This document shows, piece by piece, positions 1 through 8,152 of a DNA stretch of 64,000 nt. The stretch's first letter is position 1. Each line of letters begins with the position of its first letter. Position numbers and translations under genes: made by a program. This DNA is from Acidobacteriota bacterium (GTDB lineage Bacteria; Acidobacteriota; Terriglobia; Bryobacterales; Bryobacteraceae): positions 1 through 64,000 of the forward strand of contig JAKOTR010000061.1 in assembly GCA_029776225.1 (NCBI GenBank), read 5' to 3'. The notes under the pieces are model-generated. The model saw only the letters and a program-made list of their open reading frames with translations. It searched no databases and was not told the origin of the DNA.

Positions 1-327
1 CTGGCCCTGTGCGTTGGTGATGATCGCCAGCGCGTCAGTTACGCAGGGGATGCCGGTCGGGCACTCAGAAGCGGCTCCCCTCTTTACCCTGTTGGTGACC
101 TGCGTCGGGCTCATGAAAATCTGGAAGTCGGTCGTGATGGTCTGCCTTGGAACACCACCCGAGCAGGTCAACACGACGTCGCCCACCAGCTCGGTCAGCC
201 CGGCGTCGCGAATCGTCGGTGTCGATCCGGGGGTTGCCGTGCAGGTGAACGGCGCTTGCGCACTAGCCGGCAAGGCCACGAGGGCCAGCACGGCGAGCAC
301 TAAAAACCACTTACGAAAATCTGCCAT
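1..327 (-). CDS. Secreted protein of unknown function, N-terminal part
   Basis: The reading frame starts at ATG 325-327 and runs off the left edge, leaving 109 residues. An AAGGAG ribosome site lies at 334-339, seven bases upstream. The first 20 or so residues (MADFRKWFLVLAVLALVALP, then ASAQA) form a clear signal peptide with an Ala-X-Ala cleavage site, so the protein is exported. The mature part begins APFTCTATPGS and has Cys residues near positions 34, 62, 96 and 101 that could form disulfides. It is rich in Thr, Val and Gly, like a beta-rich extracellular domain. I do not recognise the family. The plus-strand frame at 14-361 is a shadow of this gene. Confidence 0.8.
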   Translation of the reverse strand, partial: MADFRKWFLVLAVLALVALPASAQAPFTCTATPGSTPTIRDAGLTELVGDVVLTCSGGVPRQTITTDFQIFMSPTQVTNRVKRGAASECPTGIPCVTDALAIITNAQGQ

Positions 328-869
328 TTCCTTCTCCTTGGTGAAATCGAGTTCGAATTGATGGAAGTCGTTCTTCAACCTGAGCCTCTAAACTAAGTTC
401 GATCAACAGACCGGGATAATGACCTCAGTGCTGCCGGTCGATACCCAACCTGACCACCGATCTACGCTTTGCGTGCTCTTTTACTTTGTTACTTTGTTGT
501 TTTCTCGTGCTCGCGGGATTCAAGACCATAATTGCCGCATCAAGGCAAACTCAGCCCGCAGGCATTCAGGATGAATTGAAACATGCTGTCCGGCTCAAAG
601 TCAACCTTTTTCCAGCAAAAGCGGCGTTTTTCTCCTGACCGCCCAACCAGTTGCCGTAAAGGCCCTCTGCTGCCGGTTCGCAGTCCTCTTCACCCTGAGA
701 TCGAATCCAAGCCCCCTGCACTCCAGGGGCCATTTCACCGCTCTGCCTGGGGGTTCATTTCTAATGGGTTGCTCCACCGCAGCCCGCTCCTGAAGATGCC
801 CGGGTGTCCCATTTCGACCCAGTGGTGATTCGATTGGTCACAGGGCATCGTGTTGCCGAAGTACCAGTA
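328..869. other. Intergenic region, 542 bp, no supported gene
   Basis: No frame here has a ribosome site, and no recognisable protein is encoded; the plus-strand frame at 583-828 has an unnatural Ser/Pro/Arg-rich composition. An AT-rich patch at 475-505 holds two direct copies of TTACTTTG (481-488 and 489-496). A short hairpin (CCCCTG 713-718, CAGGGG 724-729) has no T-tract. The promoter of the secreted-protein gene must lie here, but I could not identify a convincing -35/-10 pair. Confidence 0.5.
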
Positions 870-1538
870 CTACGAGCTGCCAGTAAGCTGTGCGATTTCC
901 GCTTTCAGCATGGCATCGGAGTTCGCATCCACTCCCATGCCCTGGTGATAGTAAGCGTCCAAGAGCAGCCCCGCGTTCAGCCATTCGCCGTTGGGCAGGA
1001 CAATCGCGTGGCTACGGGTGGAACCGATCTGGCCGGTATAAATATATGGCTGGATTCTTGCTTCCGGAACATATTGCTGGACCAGCCGCAGGGCTTCCTG
1101 CGCCCCCTCCTCGGTCGCCGAGAACGCCGGGGGCAGCGTGCAGGCACCCAAACCGCCGATCTCGATGCTTTGAAACCAGTTCGAGAAACCAACCACGTTG
1201 CCTTCGCGCAGCGGCAGGCCGAAGTAGGGGTTTGTCGCCGCCGGACCACTGTAGCCGGGCCAGGGATCGCACGGAACAATCTTGGGAGCCCCGCTCTCGG
1301 TCACTTGCGGTGATGGCCGGGCAGCGGCCGCCAGGCGCTCGTTGAAAGGCGTCACACGGTTCAGAAGAGAATTTGAATTTTGGGTTTTCGCCAGCGCCGT
1401 TTGATTTTCGATGCGCCGGCGCATCAGTTCCGCGAAGCTGCGCGAAGAGGACTCAGCGGTGTTCGCGTGCGCCGTGCTCCGTTCGGGGCGCAGCCCCGGG
1501 TCTTGCAGCCCTAAGTGACTCAACCTGGAAAGATGCAT
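870..1538 (-). CDS. Hypothetical protein at the end of the type II secretion operon
   Basis: A 222-residue frame starting 38 bp after the secretin gene on the same strand, so probably the last gene of that operon. The N-terminal third is polar and Ser/Arg/Gln-rich and probably disordered. The C-terminal half (from about residue 90, PWPGYSGPAATNPYFGLPL) looks folded, with conserved-looking aromatic and Gly residues and an acidic end. No signal peptide, membrane segment or known motif is visible. The ATG at 1536-1538 has no clear ribosome site, so the true start may be further in, for example at the Met of MRRRIENQ. Function unknown; position suggests a link with the secretion system. Confidence 0.6.
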   Translation of the reverse strand: MHLSRLSHLGLQDPGLRPERSTAHANTAESSSRSFAELMRRRIENQTALAKTQNSNSLLNRVTPFNERLAAAARPSPQVTESGAPKIVPCDPWPGYSGPAATNPYFGLPLREGNVVGFSNWFQSIEIGGLGACTLPPAFSATEEGAQEALRLVQQYVPEARIQPYIYTGQIGSTRSHAIVLPNGEWLNAGLLLDAYYHQGMGVDANSDAMLKAEIAQLTGSS

Positions 1539-1576
1539 CTGGCCAACTATCGGACGGCCAGACCCGGGACTTTAGC

Positions 1577-4015
1577 CTATTCCTGCACGACCTTGGTGAG
1601 GCGCTTGAAACCAGACTTCAACTGCTCGCTGGCCTCTACGAGCTGGTTGGTGTCGTAGATGATGCGCGGGGTCAGGAATATGACCATTTCGGTCCGCTTC
1701 TTGTTGATCGACTTCGCGCCGAACGCCGCTCCGAGGACCGGGATCCGGTGCAGAATGGGAACGCCGGCCGAACTGGAGGTGTCGGTTTCCTGAATGATGC
1801 CCGCAATGGCGATGGTATCCCCGTCCTGAACCGTGATCTGGGTCTGCACCGTGCGGTGGGAAAATGACGGCGACTGGATGGCGGCGTTGGCCGAAGGCGC
1901 CACCGGCGCGCTCACGTCCTGATTGATGACCAATGTAATGATGCCGCTCGGGTTGACGCGCGCCAGAACGTTCAGTGTGACACCGGTCGCTTTGTTTTGA
2001 ATTGCCTGCGTGAAGACAGAGCTGCCCGAATCGGTGATGTTGCCGCTAACGGCCTGAGCGGCAAGCGTCGGCACCTCGTCGCCGACGTTCATGGAGGCCG
2101 GAATGCTGTCGGTCGCAATCAAAGTCGGAGCGGAAACCAGCTTCGCCTGACGCCTGTCCTCGGCCGCGGTCAGTAAAGCCAGCAGTTGTTTGCTGTTGCC
2201 GACGAGAGCGCCGGCTGTGACCAACGCGCCGGCCGTCTCTCCCAGCGCCCCCTGCCCGGCCAGGATCCGCAGGGGCCGTCCCGACAGCCCGTCGGGCGGG
2301 GTATCGGTCTTTTGCAGCAGCGCCGCCTGGACTCCCGCGGCGAACATTCCCTCCAGGTCAACCTCGTAGATCTTGGCTTCCACCAGAACCTGGCGGGGCG
2401 GCACATCGAGCTGTTCCAAAAGCTTCAGGATTTGCTCGTAGTCCTGGGGGCTGGCGTGAATCAGAAGGGTGTTATCGAACGGGTTCGGTATCACACGCGG
2501 CAAGGCTGACCAGTCGGAGGGGTAACCGCTCGCCGCTCCGAGGTATGAACCGGTCAGGTCCTGGCCCTGCGTGTTCGGGGTTGTCGTAACGGAGCCGGAA
2601 GTGCCCGCCTGCTGAGACGCCGCAGGTCTTCCGTACGGCATTCCGCCATAGTTCGGGAAGCCGATCCCCAGACCGTGAATGCCCCCGTACATCCCAGGCA
2701 TTCCGCCGTACATGCCGCCGCCGTACATGCCACCGCCGTACATGGCGCCGCCGTACATCGCCCCGCCATACAGACCGCCGCTATACATCCCGGCGCGGAA
2801 CTGTCCCGCGAAGGCTCCCAGGCCGCTGTACAGGTTCCCGCCGTACATGCCGCCGCCGTACATGTCGCCATACCCCATGCCGTAGCCCATCCAGGGATAG
2901 CCGAAATAGAGCTGCATGATGGCCTGGGCCAGCATCGGCGCCATGCCGTATTTCACGCGGTACACGTAGTTGTCCATCGTGCCCACGGTCGCCTTCTGGG
3001 GTATGTCGAGCTTTTTCAACCACTCTTCGACCTGTTTGAAGGCGCCGGGATTGGGCGCGATGGCCACCACGGTGTTGATGCGGTCCACCGCGAGGAATCG
3101 CACTGTGCTGGCCTTCTCATTCAGCGAGATCGATTTCAGAACGGAGTCCAGTTCGCGGGCGATGTCGCTCGGGCGGCTGTGCTTCACCTCAAAGAGACGC
3201 ACCCGCTGCCCTGCCAGGGTGTCGCTGTCGAACAGCGCAATGAGCTCCATCGTCCGCTTCATATTCCTGCTGTTGTCGAGGATGAGCAGCAGGTTTGCGG
3301 GCGAATAGGCCATCATCCGGGCGCCTTCCCCGATGAAGGGCTCCAGCAGTTTTGAGAGCTCCTCAACCGTGGTGTATTTCAGAAAGATCAGGTTCAGCAT
3401 GAGCCGGCCGTCTTCGGGAAAGGTGGTCGGATCGACCTGCGGCGACATGGGAAGCCGGGCCACGTCTGCCATGGGGACGATCCGGTAAACATCCCCCACC
3501 TGCACCATCGCCGCGCCGTTGATTTGAAGGATGGTTTCCAGCAGCGCCCGGGTATCGACTGGCCGGGTTTCCCCGTACGTGTTCAGGGTGACCGACCCCT
3601 TCACGCGGGGATCGAGAATGTAGTTGATCTTCAGATCGCGCGCCAGAAGCGCGATCATTTCGACCAGCGAAGCGCCCTGGACATTGATTGTGCCGGTAAC
3701 CCGGGCAGGTTCCGGCTTCACCGGCTGGGTTGCTGCGGGTGTTGCTTCAGGCGTCGGTGCCGGCTGCTTCGCCTCCGGCGTCTCTGCGGGCTGCTTCGCC
3801 TCCGGCGTTTCTGCCGGTTGCTTCGCTTCCGGCGTTTCTGCCGGCTGTTGTTCCTGCGCCGGAGGCTTGGGTTTCGGGGCCCCGGGGCGCGGCGCAGTTC
3901 GCGGCGCTTCGAAGCCGGGCGGCAGAATGGACGGCGGGAGAGGCGGCGGCAACTGCTGCTGCGCCGACGCCACAACAGCCGTTCCAATCAGTACTGCTCG
4001 AATCCAGAACATCAT
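1577..4015 (-). CDS. gspD: Type II secretion secretin GspD with Gly/Tyr/Met-rich insertion
   Basis: Outer-membrane secretin of 812 residues. A signal peptide (MMFWIRAVLIGTAVVASAQQ) is followed by a Pro/Glu/Ala linker to about residue 105 containing three copies of AETPEAKQP. Next come N0 (about 107-200), N1 (about 210-270), N2 (about 275-345) and N3, then the C-terminal secretin barrel ending in the typical VFLTPRIIYD region (VIFLTPRII). N3 is split at about residues 371-506 by an insertion rich in MYGG repeats, at the place where GspD proteins carry their constriction loop. AAGGAG lies at 4024-4029 inside the end of the upstream gene. It would form the exit channel for the pseudopilus machine encoded upstream. 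Family assignment is firm; the insertion is unusual. Confidence 0.95.
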   Translation of the reverse strand: MMFWIRAVLIGTAVVASAQQQLPPPLPPSILPPGFEAPRTAPRPGAPKPKPPAQEQQPAETPEAKQPAETPEAKQPAETPEAKQPAPTPEATPAATQPVKPEPARVTGTINVQGASLVEMIALLARDLKINYILDPRVKGSVTLNTYGETRPVDTRALLETILQINGAAMVQVGDVYRIVPMADVARLPMSPQVDPTTFPEDGRLMLNLIFLKYTTVEELSKLLEPFIGEGARMMAYSPANLLLILDNSRNMKRTMELIALFDSDTLAGQRVRLFEVKHSRPSDIARELDSVLKSISLNEKASTVRFLAVDRINTVVAIAPNPGAFKQVEEWLKKLDIPQKATVGTMDNYVYRVKYGMAPMLAQAIMQLYFGYPWMGYGMGYGDMYGGGMYGGNLYSGLGAFAGQFRAGMYSGGLYGGAMYGGAMYGGGMYGGGMYGGMPGMYGGIHGLGIGFPNYGGMPYGRPAASQQAGTSGSVTTTPNTQGQDLTGSYLGAASGYPSDWSALPRVIPNPFDNTLLIHASPQDYEQILKLLEQLDVPPRQVLVEAKIYEVDLEGMFAAGVQAALLQKTDTPPDGLSGRPLRILAGQGALGETAGALVTAGALVGNSKQLLALLTAAEDRRQAKLVSAPTLIATDSIPASMNVGDEVPTLAAQAVSGNITDSGSSVFTQAIQNKATGVTLNVLARVNPSGIITLVINQDVSAPVAPSANAAIQSPSFSHRTVQTQITVQDGDTIAIAGIIQETDTSSSAGVPILHRIPVLGAAFGAKSINKKRTEMVIFLTPRIIYDTNQLVEASEQLKSGFKRLTKVVQE
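2701..2760. repeat. 15-bp tandem repeat coding MYGGG/MYGGA in gspD
   Basis: Four consecutive 15-bp units of the form (c)cgccgccgtacatg, read on the minus strand as MYGGG or MYGGA. Looser copies extend on both sides to about 2620 and 2895. It encodes the core of the insertion in the N3 domain of the secretin. Perfect short tandem units of this kind can expand or contract in frame by multiples of five residues. Confidence 0.85.
3761..3841. repeat. Three 27-bp tandem repeats in gspD linker
   Basis: Three nearly identical 27-bp units (3761-3787, 3788-3814, 3815-3841), each coding AETPEAKQP on the minus strand, followed by a diverged partial copy. They lie in the Pro-rich linker between signal peptide and N0 domain of the secretin. 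The units differ at only a few bases, suggesting recent duplication. Confidence 0.9.
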
Positions 4016-4020
4016 TACCC

Positions 4021-4461
4021 TTACTCCTTCGCGGTATCCTTTTTCTCCGGCGGCGTTTCGGACTTCGGCCGGTCCCGCTCCCAGACTTTGCGCTCGAGCT
4101 CGGTCAACTCGTCCAGCTTCCGCGACCAGCGGGTCGTGCCGAAGGGGCCGGGGCGCTCGAACCGGATTTCGTCGCCCACCTGCACGGCCTTGAGTCCGGC
4201 CGGCAATTCGGTTTCGGGCTTGGACGGCGCCTCAGCGATCCGAGTGATGCCGAACGGAGTCTTGCGATAGATCCAGGTCTGGCCCTTTTCGTCGGTATGA
4301 CGCCATGTTTGCGGTCCGATTTGCTCAGCGCCGGCGGGCACCTCCAGCCGGGCTGCTGTCTGCTTCGCCGCAGGGGCGGCTCCGGTTTTCTTCTGAGGGG
4401 ATTTGTCCTGGCCGGCGCAAACCGCCAAAACCGGCAGCAACACAAAAACAAGCAATCTCAT
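4021..4461 (-). CDS. Small exported protein between gspC-like gene and gspD
   Basis: A 146-residue protein from ATG 4459-4461, chosen because the protein then begins with a signal sequence (MRLLVFVLLPVLAVCAG) and GAGG precedes it by about 14 bases. A longer frame begins at 4488 without a ribosome site. After a Lys/Ala-rich stretch the protein holds two short similar elements, TWIYRKTPFGITRI and RPGPFGTTRWSRK, and a charged C-terminus. It ends six bases before the secretin start, so the two are probably translated together. It sits where pilotin-like or secretin-associated proteins are sometimes found, but I see no homology that proves such a role. Cys16 is not in a good lipobox (LAVC). Confidence 0.7.
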   Translation of the reverse strand: MRLLVFVLLPVLAVCAGQDKSPQKKTGAAPAAKQTAARLEVPAGAEQIGPQTWRHTDEKGQTWIYRKTPFGITRIAEAPSKPETELPAGLKAVQVGDEIRFERPGPFGTTRWSRKLDELTELERKVWERDRPKSETPPEKKDTAKE

Positions 4462-4512
4462 GACTCTCGTCTCTCCTCTTGATCGCATTGATCGCAGCGT
4501 CCGACCCCGGCC

Positions 4513-5229
4513 TTACTTCACAGGTTCCCAATGGCACATCTTGCCGAACGGGGTGTCCCTTTCGAATTTCCGGTAGCCGTCCATGATGGTTCCTGCCGGC
4601 GATGTGTCTCCGGGCTGGCACGCCCGGCGGCCGCCGCCTATATCCTCTCCCGGCCCCTCCCTCTTTGCGGGAGTGATCACGTTGGTTGCCGGCTTGGCGG
4701 GCTGGACGGCGGGTTTTGGCGGCGGAGCCGCGGCCTGCTGTGGCTCTTCCGTCCGAACCATCAGTTCCGCGGTCTTCCGGACGACCTGCTCCCCCTCCCA
4801 CTCGAGCACGATCTGGTCTTGACCTGCGCTCACGAGCTTGAACTCGCCGATCTTCTCGCCGAAGCGTACGGGCTTATGCTCCGCGCCGGGCTGCACGCTC
4901 ATGATGGCAAAGGGGCCGCTTCCCAGATTGACCAGGCCGTAAAACACCGGCAGCTTGGGCATAGGCGGCCGGACCACCTCGACGGTGACGGTCGGGTTGC
5001 GGTCCGCGCTGAAAAGCATCTGCTGCGCCACCTCGTTGTATTCGGCCGCGGTCACCTTGGGAACGGGGGGCAGCGGCGTGTAGGGCGGCGGCGGCAACGG
5101 CTCGAGCCGCTGTCCGAACACGGCCGCCTCGCGTTTCCGCGCTTCCAACCACCGTTGCCTGGTACGCTCGCCGGTGATCACCACCAGCGCCAGCAGCAGC
5201 AGATCCAGCACCAGCAGCTTTTTCTTCAT
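4513..5229 (-). CDS. GspC/PilP-like inner-membrane protein of type II secretion
   Basis: A 238-residue bitopic protein. A short cytoplasmic MKKK start is followed by one membrane helix (about residues 4-21) and a Pro-rich periplasmic linker (LPPPPYTPLPPVP). A small beta domain follows (about 85-165: PVFYGLVNLGSGPFAIMSV, then PVRFGEKIGEFKLVSAGQDQIVLEWEG), resembling the homology region of GspC and the PilP fold. The C-terminus has an Ala/Pro linker and a tail with DTPFGKMCHW. GGAGGA lies eight bases before ATG 5229. In the family this domain links the inner-membrane platform to the N0 domain of the secretin, and the order platform-GspC-secretin fits. The tail element resembles the PFG elements of the next protein. 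Confidence 0.75.
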   Translation of the reverse strand: MKKKLLVLDLLLLALVVITGERTRQRWLEARKREAAVFGQRLEPLPPPPYTPLPPVPKVTAAEYNEVAQQMLFSADRNPTVTVEVVRPPMPKLPVFYGLVNLGSGPFAIMSVQPGAEHKPVRFGEKIGEFKLVSAGQDQIVLEWEGEQVVRKTAELMVRTEEPQQAAAPPPKPAVQPAKPATNVITPAKREGPGEDIGGGRRACQPGDTSPAGTIMDGYRKFERDTPFGKMCHWEPVK

Positions 5230-5259
5230 GGCAACGGTCCTCCGCCGGCGGCTCGCATA

Positions 5260-5850
5260 TCAGTACAGACCTTTCTTTTCCGGCACCAGCCGCCCCGGAA
5301 CGATTGCCGCCACGGTCAGCCGCACGTTGATCGTTTTCTCTTTCTGGTTGGCCACGGCGATCCGCATCTCCTTTGCGGCCAGCAATTCCGGCTGGTTGCC
5401 TAAGTCGGCGAGGAAATTCAGCAGGTCTTCAATCCGGCAGATAAAGGGGAGCGTGATCTGCACCTCGCCGTAGCCGCCGTCGATTTTCGATATCTGCTTG
5501 CTCATTTCAACGGTGCCGAATTCGATCGGCGCGGGCTGGTCGCGGGCGATGCGCTTGATGATGTTCAGCAACTGCGCCTGCGCCTGGGCAGCCGTCTCCG
5601 CCTGAATGATCCCCTTTTCGCGTTCTGCCAGTTCAGCGGAGACCTGTTTCAGTAACTGCTCTCTCCCCTCCACTCCGGCCGCCAGTTGGCGCACACGCGC
5701 CAGCCTCCTTTCGGCAGCGGGGATGGAATCGGCCGCGCCCACCACAGCGGGCTGGGTATCGCGCTCGGAAAAAACAACGAAAAGTGCCACGCCGCACACG
5801 GCCGCAGCCAGCATCACGAGGGCGCGCTTGTCGCGCTGCTGGAGGGTCAT
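5260..5850 (-). CDS. gspM: GspM/PilO-like inner-membrane protein
   Basis: A 196-residue protein with one N-terminal membrane helix (about residues 9-27, RALVMLAAAVCGVALFVVF), a long coiled-coil region (about 45-95) and a small periplasmic domain of alternating strands and helices ending in VRLTVAAIVPGRLVP. This is the layout of PilO and the T2SSM_II type of GspM, which dimerises with the PilN/GspL partner. Its ATG overlaps the stop of the upstream gene (ATGA at 5847-5850), showing translational coupling with the PilM/PilN-like gene. Confidence 0.85.
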   Translation of the reverse strand: MTLQQRDKRALVMLAAAVCGVALFVVFSERDTQPAVVGAADSIPAAERRLARVRQLAAGVEGREQLLKQVSAELAEREKGIIQAETAAQAQAQLLNIIKRIARDQPAPIEFGTVEMSKQISKIDGGYGEVQITLPFICRIEDLLNFLADLGNQPELLAAKEMRIAVANQKEKTINVRLTVAAIVPGRLVPEKKGLY

Positions 5851-7157
5851 TGGGCAGGCTCCTCGCGAACGGCCCGGATTCGAAACACCTCGTTCGTCCC
5901 CGAGCGCGTGATCGGCACGGTGAACTCGGAACCCTGAAAAAGAGGCGAGCCGTCGATCGCTTTCAACAGCGGCGCCGCCTGCTCGGCCTGACCGTTCAGC
6001 ACCACCGCGTCCCGGGTCATTTCAAGGCCAGTCAACCAGCCCGGCGGCGGAATCAGTTTGTTCAATTCGGCCAAAGCATCCAGATCGGCCTTCGCGCGGC
6101 GGCGGTAATCGTCGAGCAGTTTGGCCCGAGTGCGCACCTGCTCGATCTCCTTATCGAGTTCACCGGCCTTCCTGGCTAGCGGCTCCAGGCGGGCGATCTC
6201 GCTTTCCAGCGCCTTCAGGTATTTGCGGTCCTCGATGGGCGTGATCGAGGCCAGCGCAACCAGCGCGGCTGCCAGCAGAAGAACCAGGATCGCCGTGGGT
6301 ACGTACATGGCGCGCGAGGTCGAACTGCGGTACTGGGGCGGCAGCAGGTTCAGCGGCAGCGCCAGCAGGGGACATGCCCCGGCCAGCGCCGCCGCGTAAG
6401 CCCTTGTGCTGCGGGATAGATCGTAATCGGCCGGCACAGGCCGGGGAAGCAGCGCGGCGAAGTCGATCGGCTCGGTTTCCGCCGGCAGTCTCAATTCGGC
6501 CGCGGCCAGCGCCGCCGCGCGCTCGGGAGGCAAATCAAATACAGCAGAAAAAACCGGCCGTGCTTCGCTTTCGCCGTAAATCTCCACGCCGTCATCGCCT
6601 TCATAGACGGCGAGGAACCCGCCCTGCGGCGGCGACGAAAGCATCCGCGCGGCTGCATGCATCGCGGCGGCGGAAAAGCTGAACGCGGCTACCTTGATGC
6701 CGGCCTCACTGAAAAGGGCGATGTAGCGATTCAGGATTTCGCGCCGGATGATGGCGACCAGCACCGCGCCGCTGCGGCCGATACGGCACCACGCGTGCGC
6801 GGCTTCATCCTCGCCGAAGGGATGCAGCGAATCGAGCTGATACTGGATCGCGGAGGGCAAATCGCGGTCGGAAACACCGGGAAGAGAAAGCAGGCGGACA
6901 ATCAGCTCCTGCCGCGGCAGCAGCACCGTGGCCGGAATGTGGCTTACGCCAAGCCGTTTCACAAAATCCGTATACTCGGCGCCCCACTCCGCGGCGGGCC
7001 GTTCCTTAAATCGGGCGATGACGCCGGCGCCAAGCAGGCGCGTGCCGGAGGGCCGCACCCGGGTGACCATCACGGTCAGATCCTGTTCGCCGATTTCGAT
7101 TCCGATGCCGGCGCCAACCGCCAGCCATTTGCGCAAGCGCGGAGCCTCGATTCTCAT
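5847..7157 (-). CDS. gspL: GspL-like protein, PilM and PilN halves fused
   Basis: About 436 residues from ATG 7155-7157, which overlaps the gspK stop as ATGA; a GTG three codons upstream is less likely. The N-terminal half has the actin-like PilM/GspL cytoplasmic fold (ending about residue 260, with the typical LLPRQELIVRLLSLPGV and SAIQYQLDSLHPFG stretches). A membrane helix follows at about 280-305 (VPTAILVLLLAAALVALASI), then a coiled coil and a PilN-like ferredoxin fold (LPPPGWLTGLEM-like region, IPPPGWLTGLEM). In other bacteria the two halves are separate proteins in pilus systems or joined in GspL. It would bind the GspE ATPase in the cytoplasm and GspM in the membrane. Confidence 0.85.
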   Translation of the reverse strand: MRIEAPRLRKWLAVGAGIGIEIGEQDLTVMVTRVRPSGTRLLGAGVIARFKERPAAEWGAEYTDFVKRLGVSHIPATVLLPRQELIVRLLSLPGVSDRDLPSAIQYQLDSLHPFGEDEAAHAWCRIGRSGAVLVAIIRREILNRYIALFSEAGIKVAAFSFSAAAMHAAARMLSSPPQGGFLAVYEGDDGVEIYGESEARPVFSAVFDLPPERAAALAAAELRLPAETEPIDFAALLPRPVPADYDLSRSTRAYAAALAGACPLLALPLNLLPPQYRSSTSRAMYVPTAILVLLLAAALVALASITPIEDRKYLKALESEIARLEPLARKAGELDKEIEQVRTRAKLLDDYRRRAKADLDALAELNKLIPPPGWLTGLEMTRDAVVLNGQAEQAAPLLKAIDGSPLFQGSEFTVPITRSGTNEVFRIRAVREEPAQ

Positions 7158-8152
7158 TGCACCCACACGTTGTCGTACCAGCGGAGGACGTGGAACCGGT
7201 CCCGGAATCTCGGGCCGACAAACTTTACCGTAGCGGCAACCGAGCGGCGCTCATCGGACAGGCTCCCGTCTTGAAGCCTCAACCGCGCGGTCGCCCGCAG
7301 CGTATAGATGGCGTTGCCGCCCACCCGCAGCCGGTGTGTGCCCGGCGCGTTGCCCGTGATCGCTCTAACTTCCTCCATGTTGCGGAAAGGCGCCGCTCTG
7401 CGCGCGGCGACAATCGAAGCGATCGTTTCCTGGGGCAAGCCGATCGCAGCCAACACCGCCGGCTCCACCGTGTTGACATCGAACGCGCCGGCGCCGTAAA
7501 CGGTCAAGCAGTCTTTCAGCCCGCCGCGCGGGACCAGGCGGCCCTCGGCGTCGCGCTCGTAACTGCCGTAGAACAGTTCCGGAGTCATGCCTCGCACCAG
7601 CAGCAACTCTTCAATCTCTTCGAAAGACGCATGGCGGGCCTGAAAAGACGAAGGCCGCGACAAATAATACTGATCGAAGGCCGTGGGGGCGTTTCCCGGG
7701 GCGGGAGTGCGCCAGTCGACGATGGCCATGGCGATCTCGTGCGCGCGCGCCGGATCGGCGCCCACCGCAACCAGCAGCCTGAACAACTCCTCCGGCGATG
7801 CCGAATTCACGTTGATTTTGGCCGCCTCCGGCATGATGCGGACTTCGGCTTGTCCTGTGGGGAACTCGAAGGCGAGGTACTGCGTTCCCCAGGCGAAATA
7901 CGGCGACTCGCCGTCGGCCCTTCTGGCCGGTCCCCATTCCATGTACAGCAAGGCGCGTTCTATGGCCCCGGCGGCAAGGTAACGCGTGCGGATCGAATCC
8001 ACAGCCGTGGCCGTGCGCTCGGTTTCGCCCCGCACGGACGTCGCCAGCGAGAGAGCGATCGCCGCCAGCGCCGCGGAAAGCCACAAGACGGCGAGCAGCG
8101 CTCCGCCCGACTCCCCCTGCCTATTGTTCGAAGGTGTCTGTGTAGCGGACAT
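7154..8152 (-). CDS. gspK: Minor pseudopilin GspK
   Basis: A 332-residue protein with an N-terminal hydrophobic helix preceded by GESGGALLAVLW, where the Gly before ALLAV fits a prepilin cleavage site, although the Glu at +5 typical of the others is not present, as is usual for GspK. The large alpha-helical domain is family-typical: KINVNSASPEELFRLL, AIVDWRTP, then FDVNTVEPAVLAAIGLP near the end, two helix-hairpin-helix-like elements. GspK caps the pseudopilus with GspI and GspJ. The start overlaps the gspJ end by 32 bp. Confidence 0.93.
   Translation of the reverse strand: MSATQTPSNNRQGESGGALLAVLWLSAALAAIALSLATSVRGETERTATAVDSIRTRYLAAGAIERALLYMEWGPARRADGESPYFAWGTQYLAFEFPTGQAEVRIMPEAAKINVNSASPEELFRLLVAVGADPARAHEIAMAIVDWRTPAPGNAPTAFDQYYLSRPSSFQARHASFEEIEELLLVRGMTPELFYGSYERDAEGRLVPRGGLKDCLTVYGAGAFDVNTVEPAVLAAIGLPQETIASIVAARRAAPFRNMEEVRAITGNAPGTHRLRVGGNAIYTLRATARLRLQDGSLSDERRSVAATVKFVGPRFRDRFHVLRWYDNVWVQ

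Noticed and set aside
670-735. tRNA-like stretch with ATCGAATCC near a CCCCTG hairpin
   Set aside because: A T-arm, anticodon arm and acceptor stem could not be assembled on either strand.
583-828. 81-codon plus-strand frame in the left intergenic region
   Set aside because: No ribosome site, Ser/Pro/Arg-rich unnatural composition and no recognisable fold.
804-1867. Plus-strand frames at 804-1313, 890-1345 and 1373-1867
   Set aside because: They are opposite the 222-residue gene and gspD, have Arg/Gly-rich shadow composition and no ribosome site.
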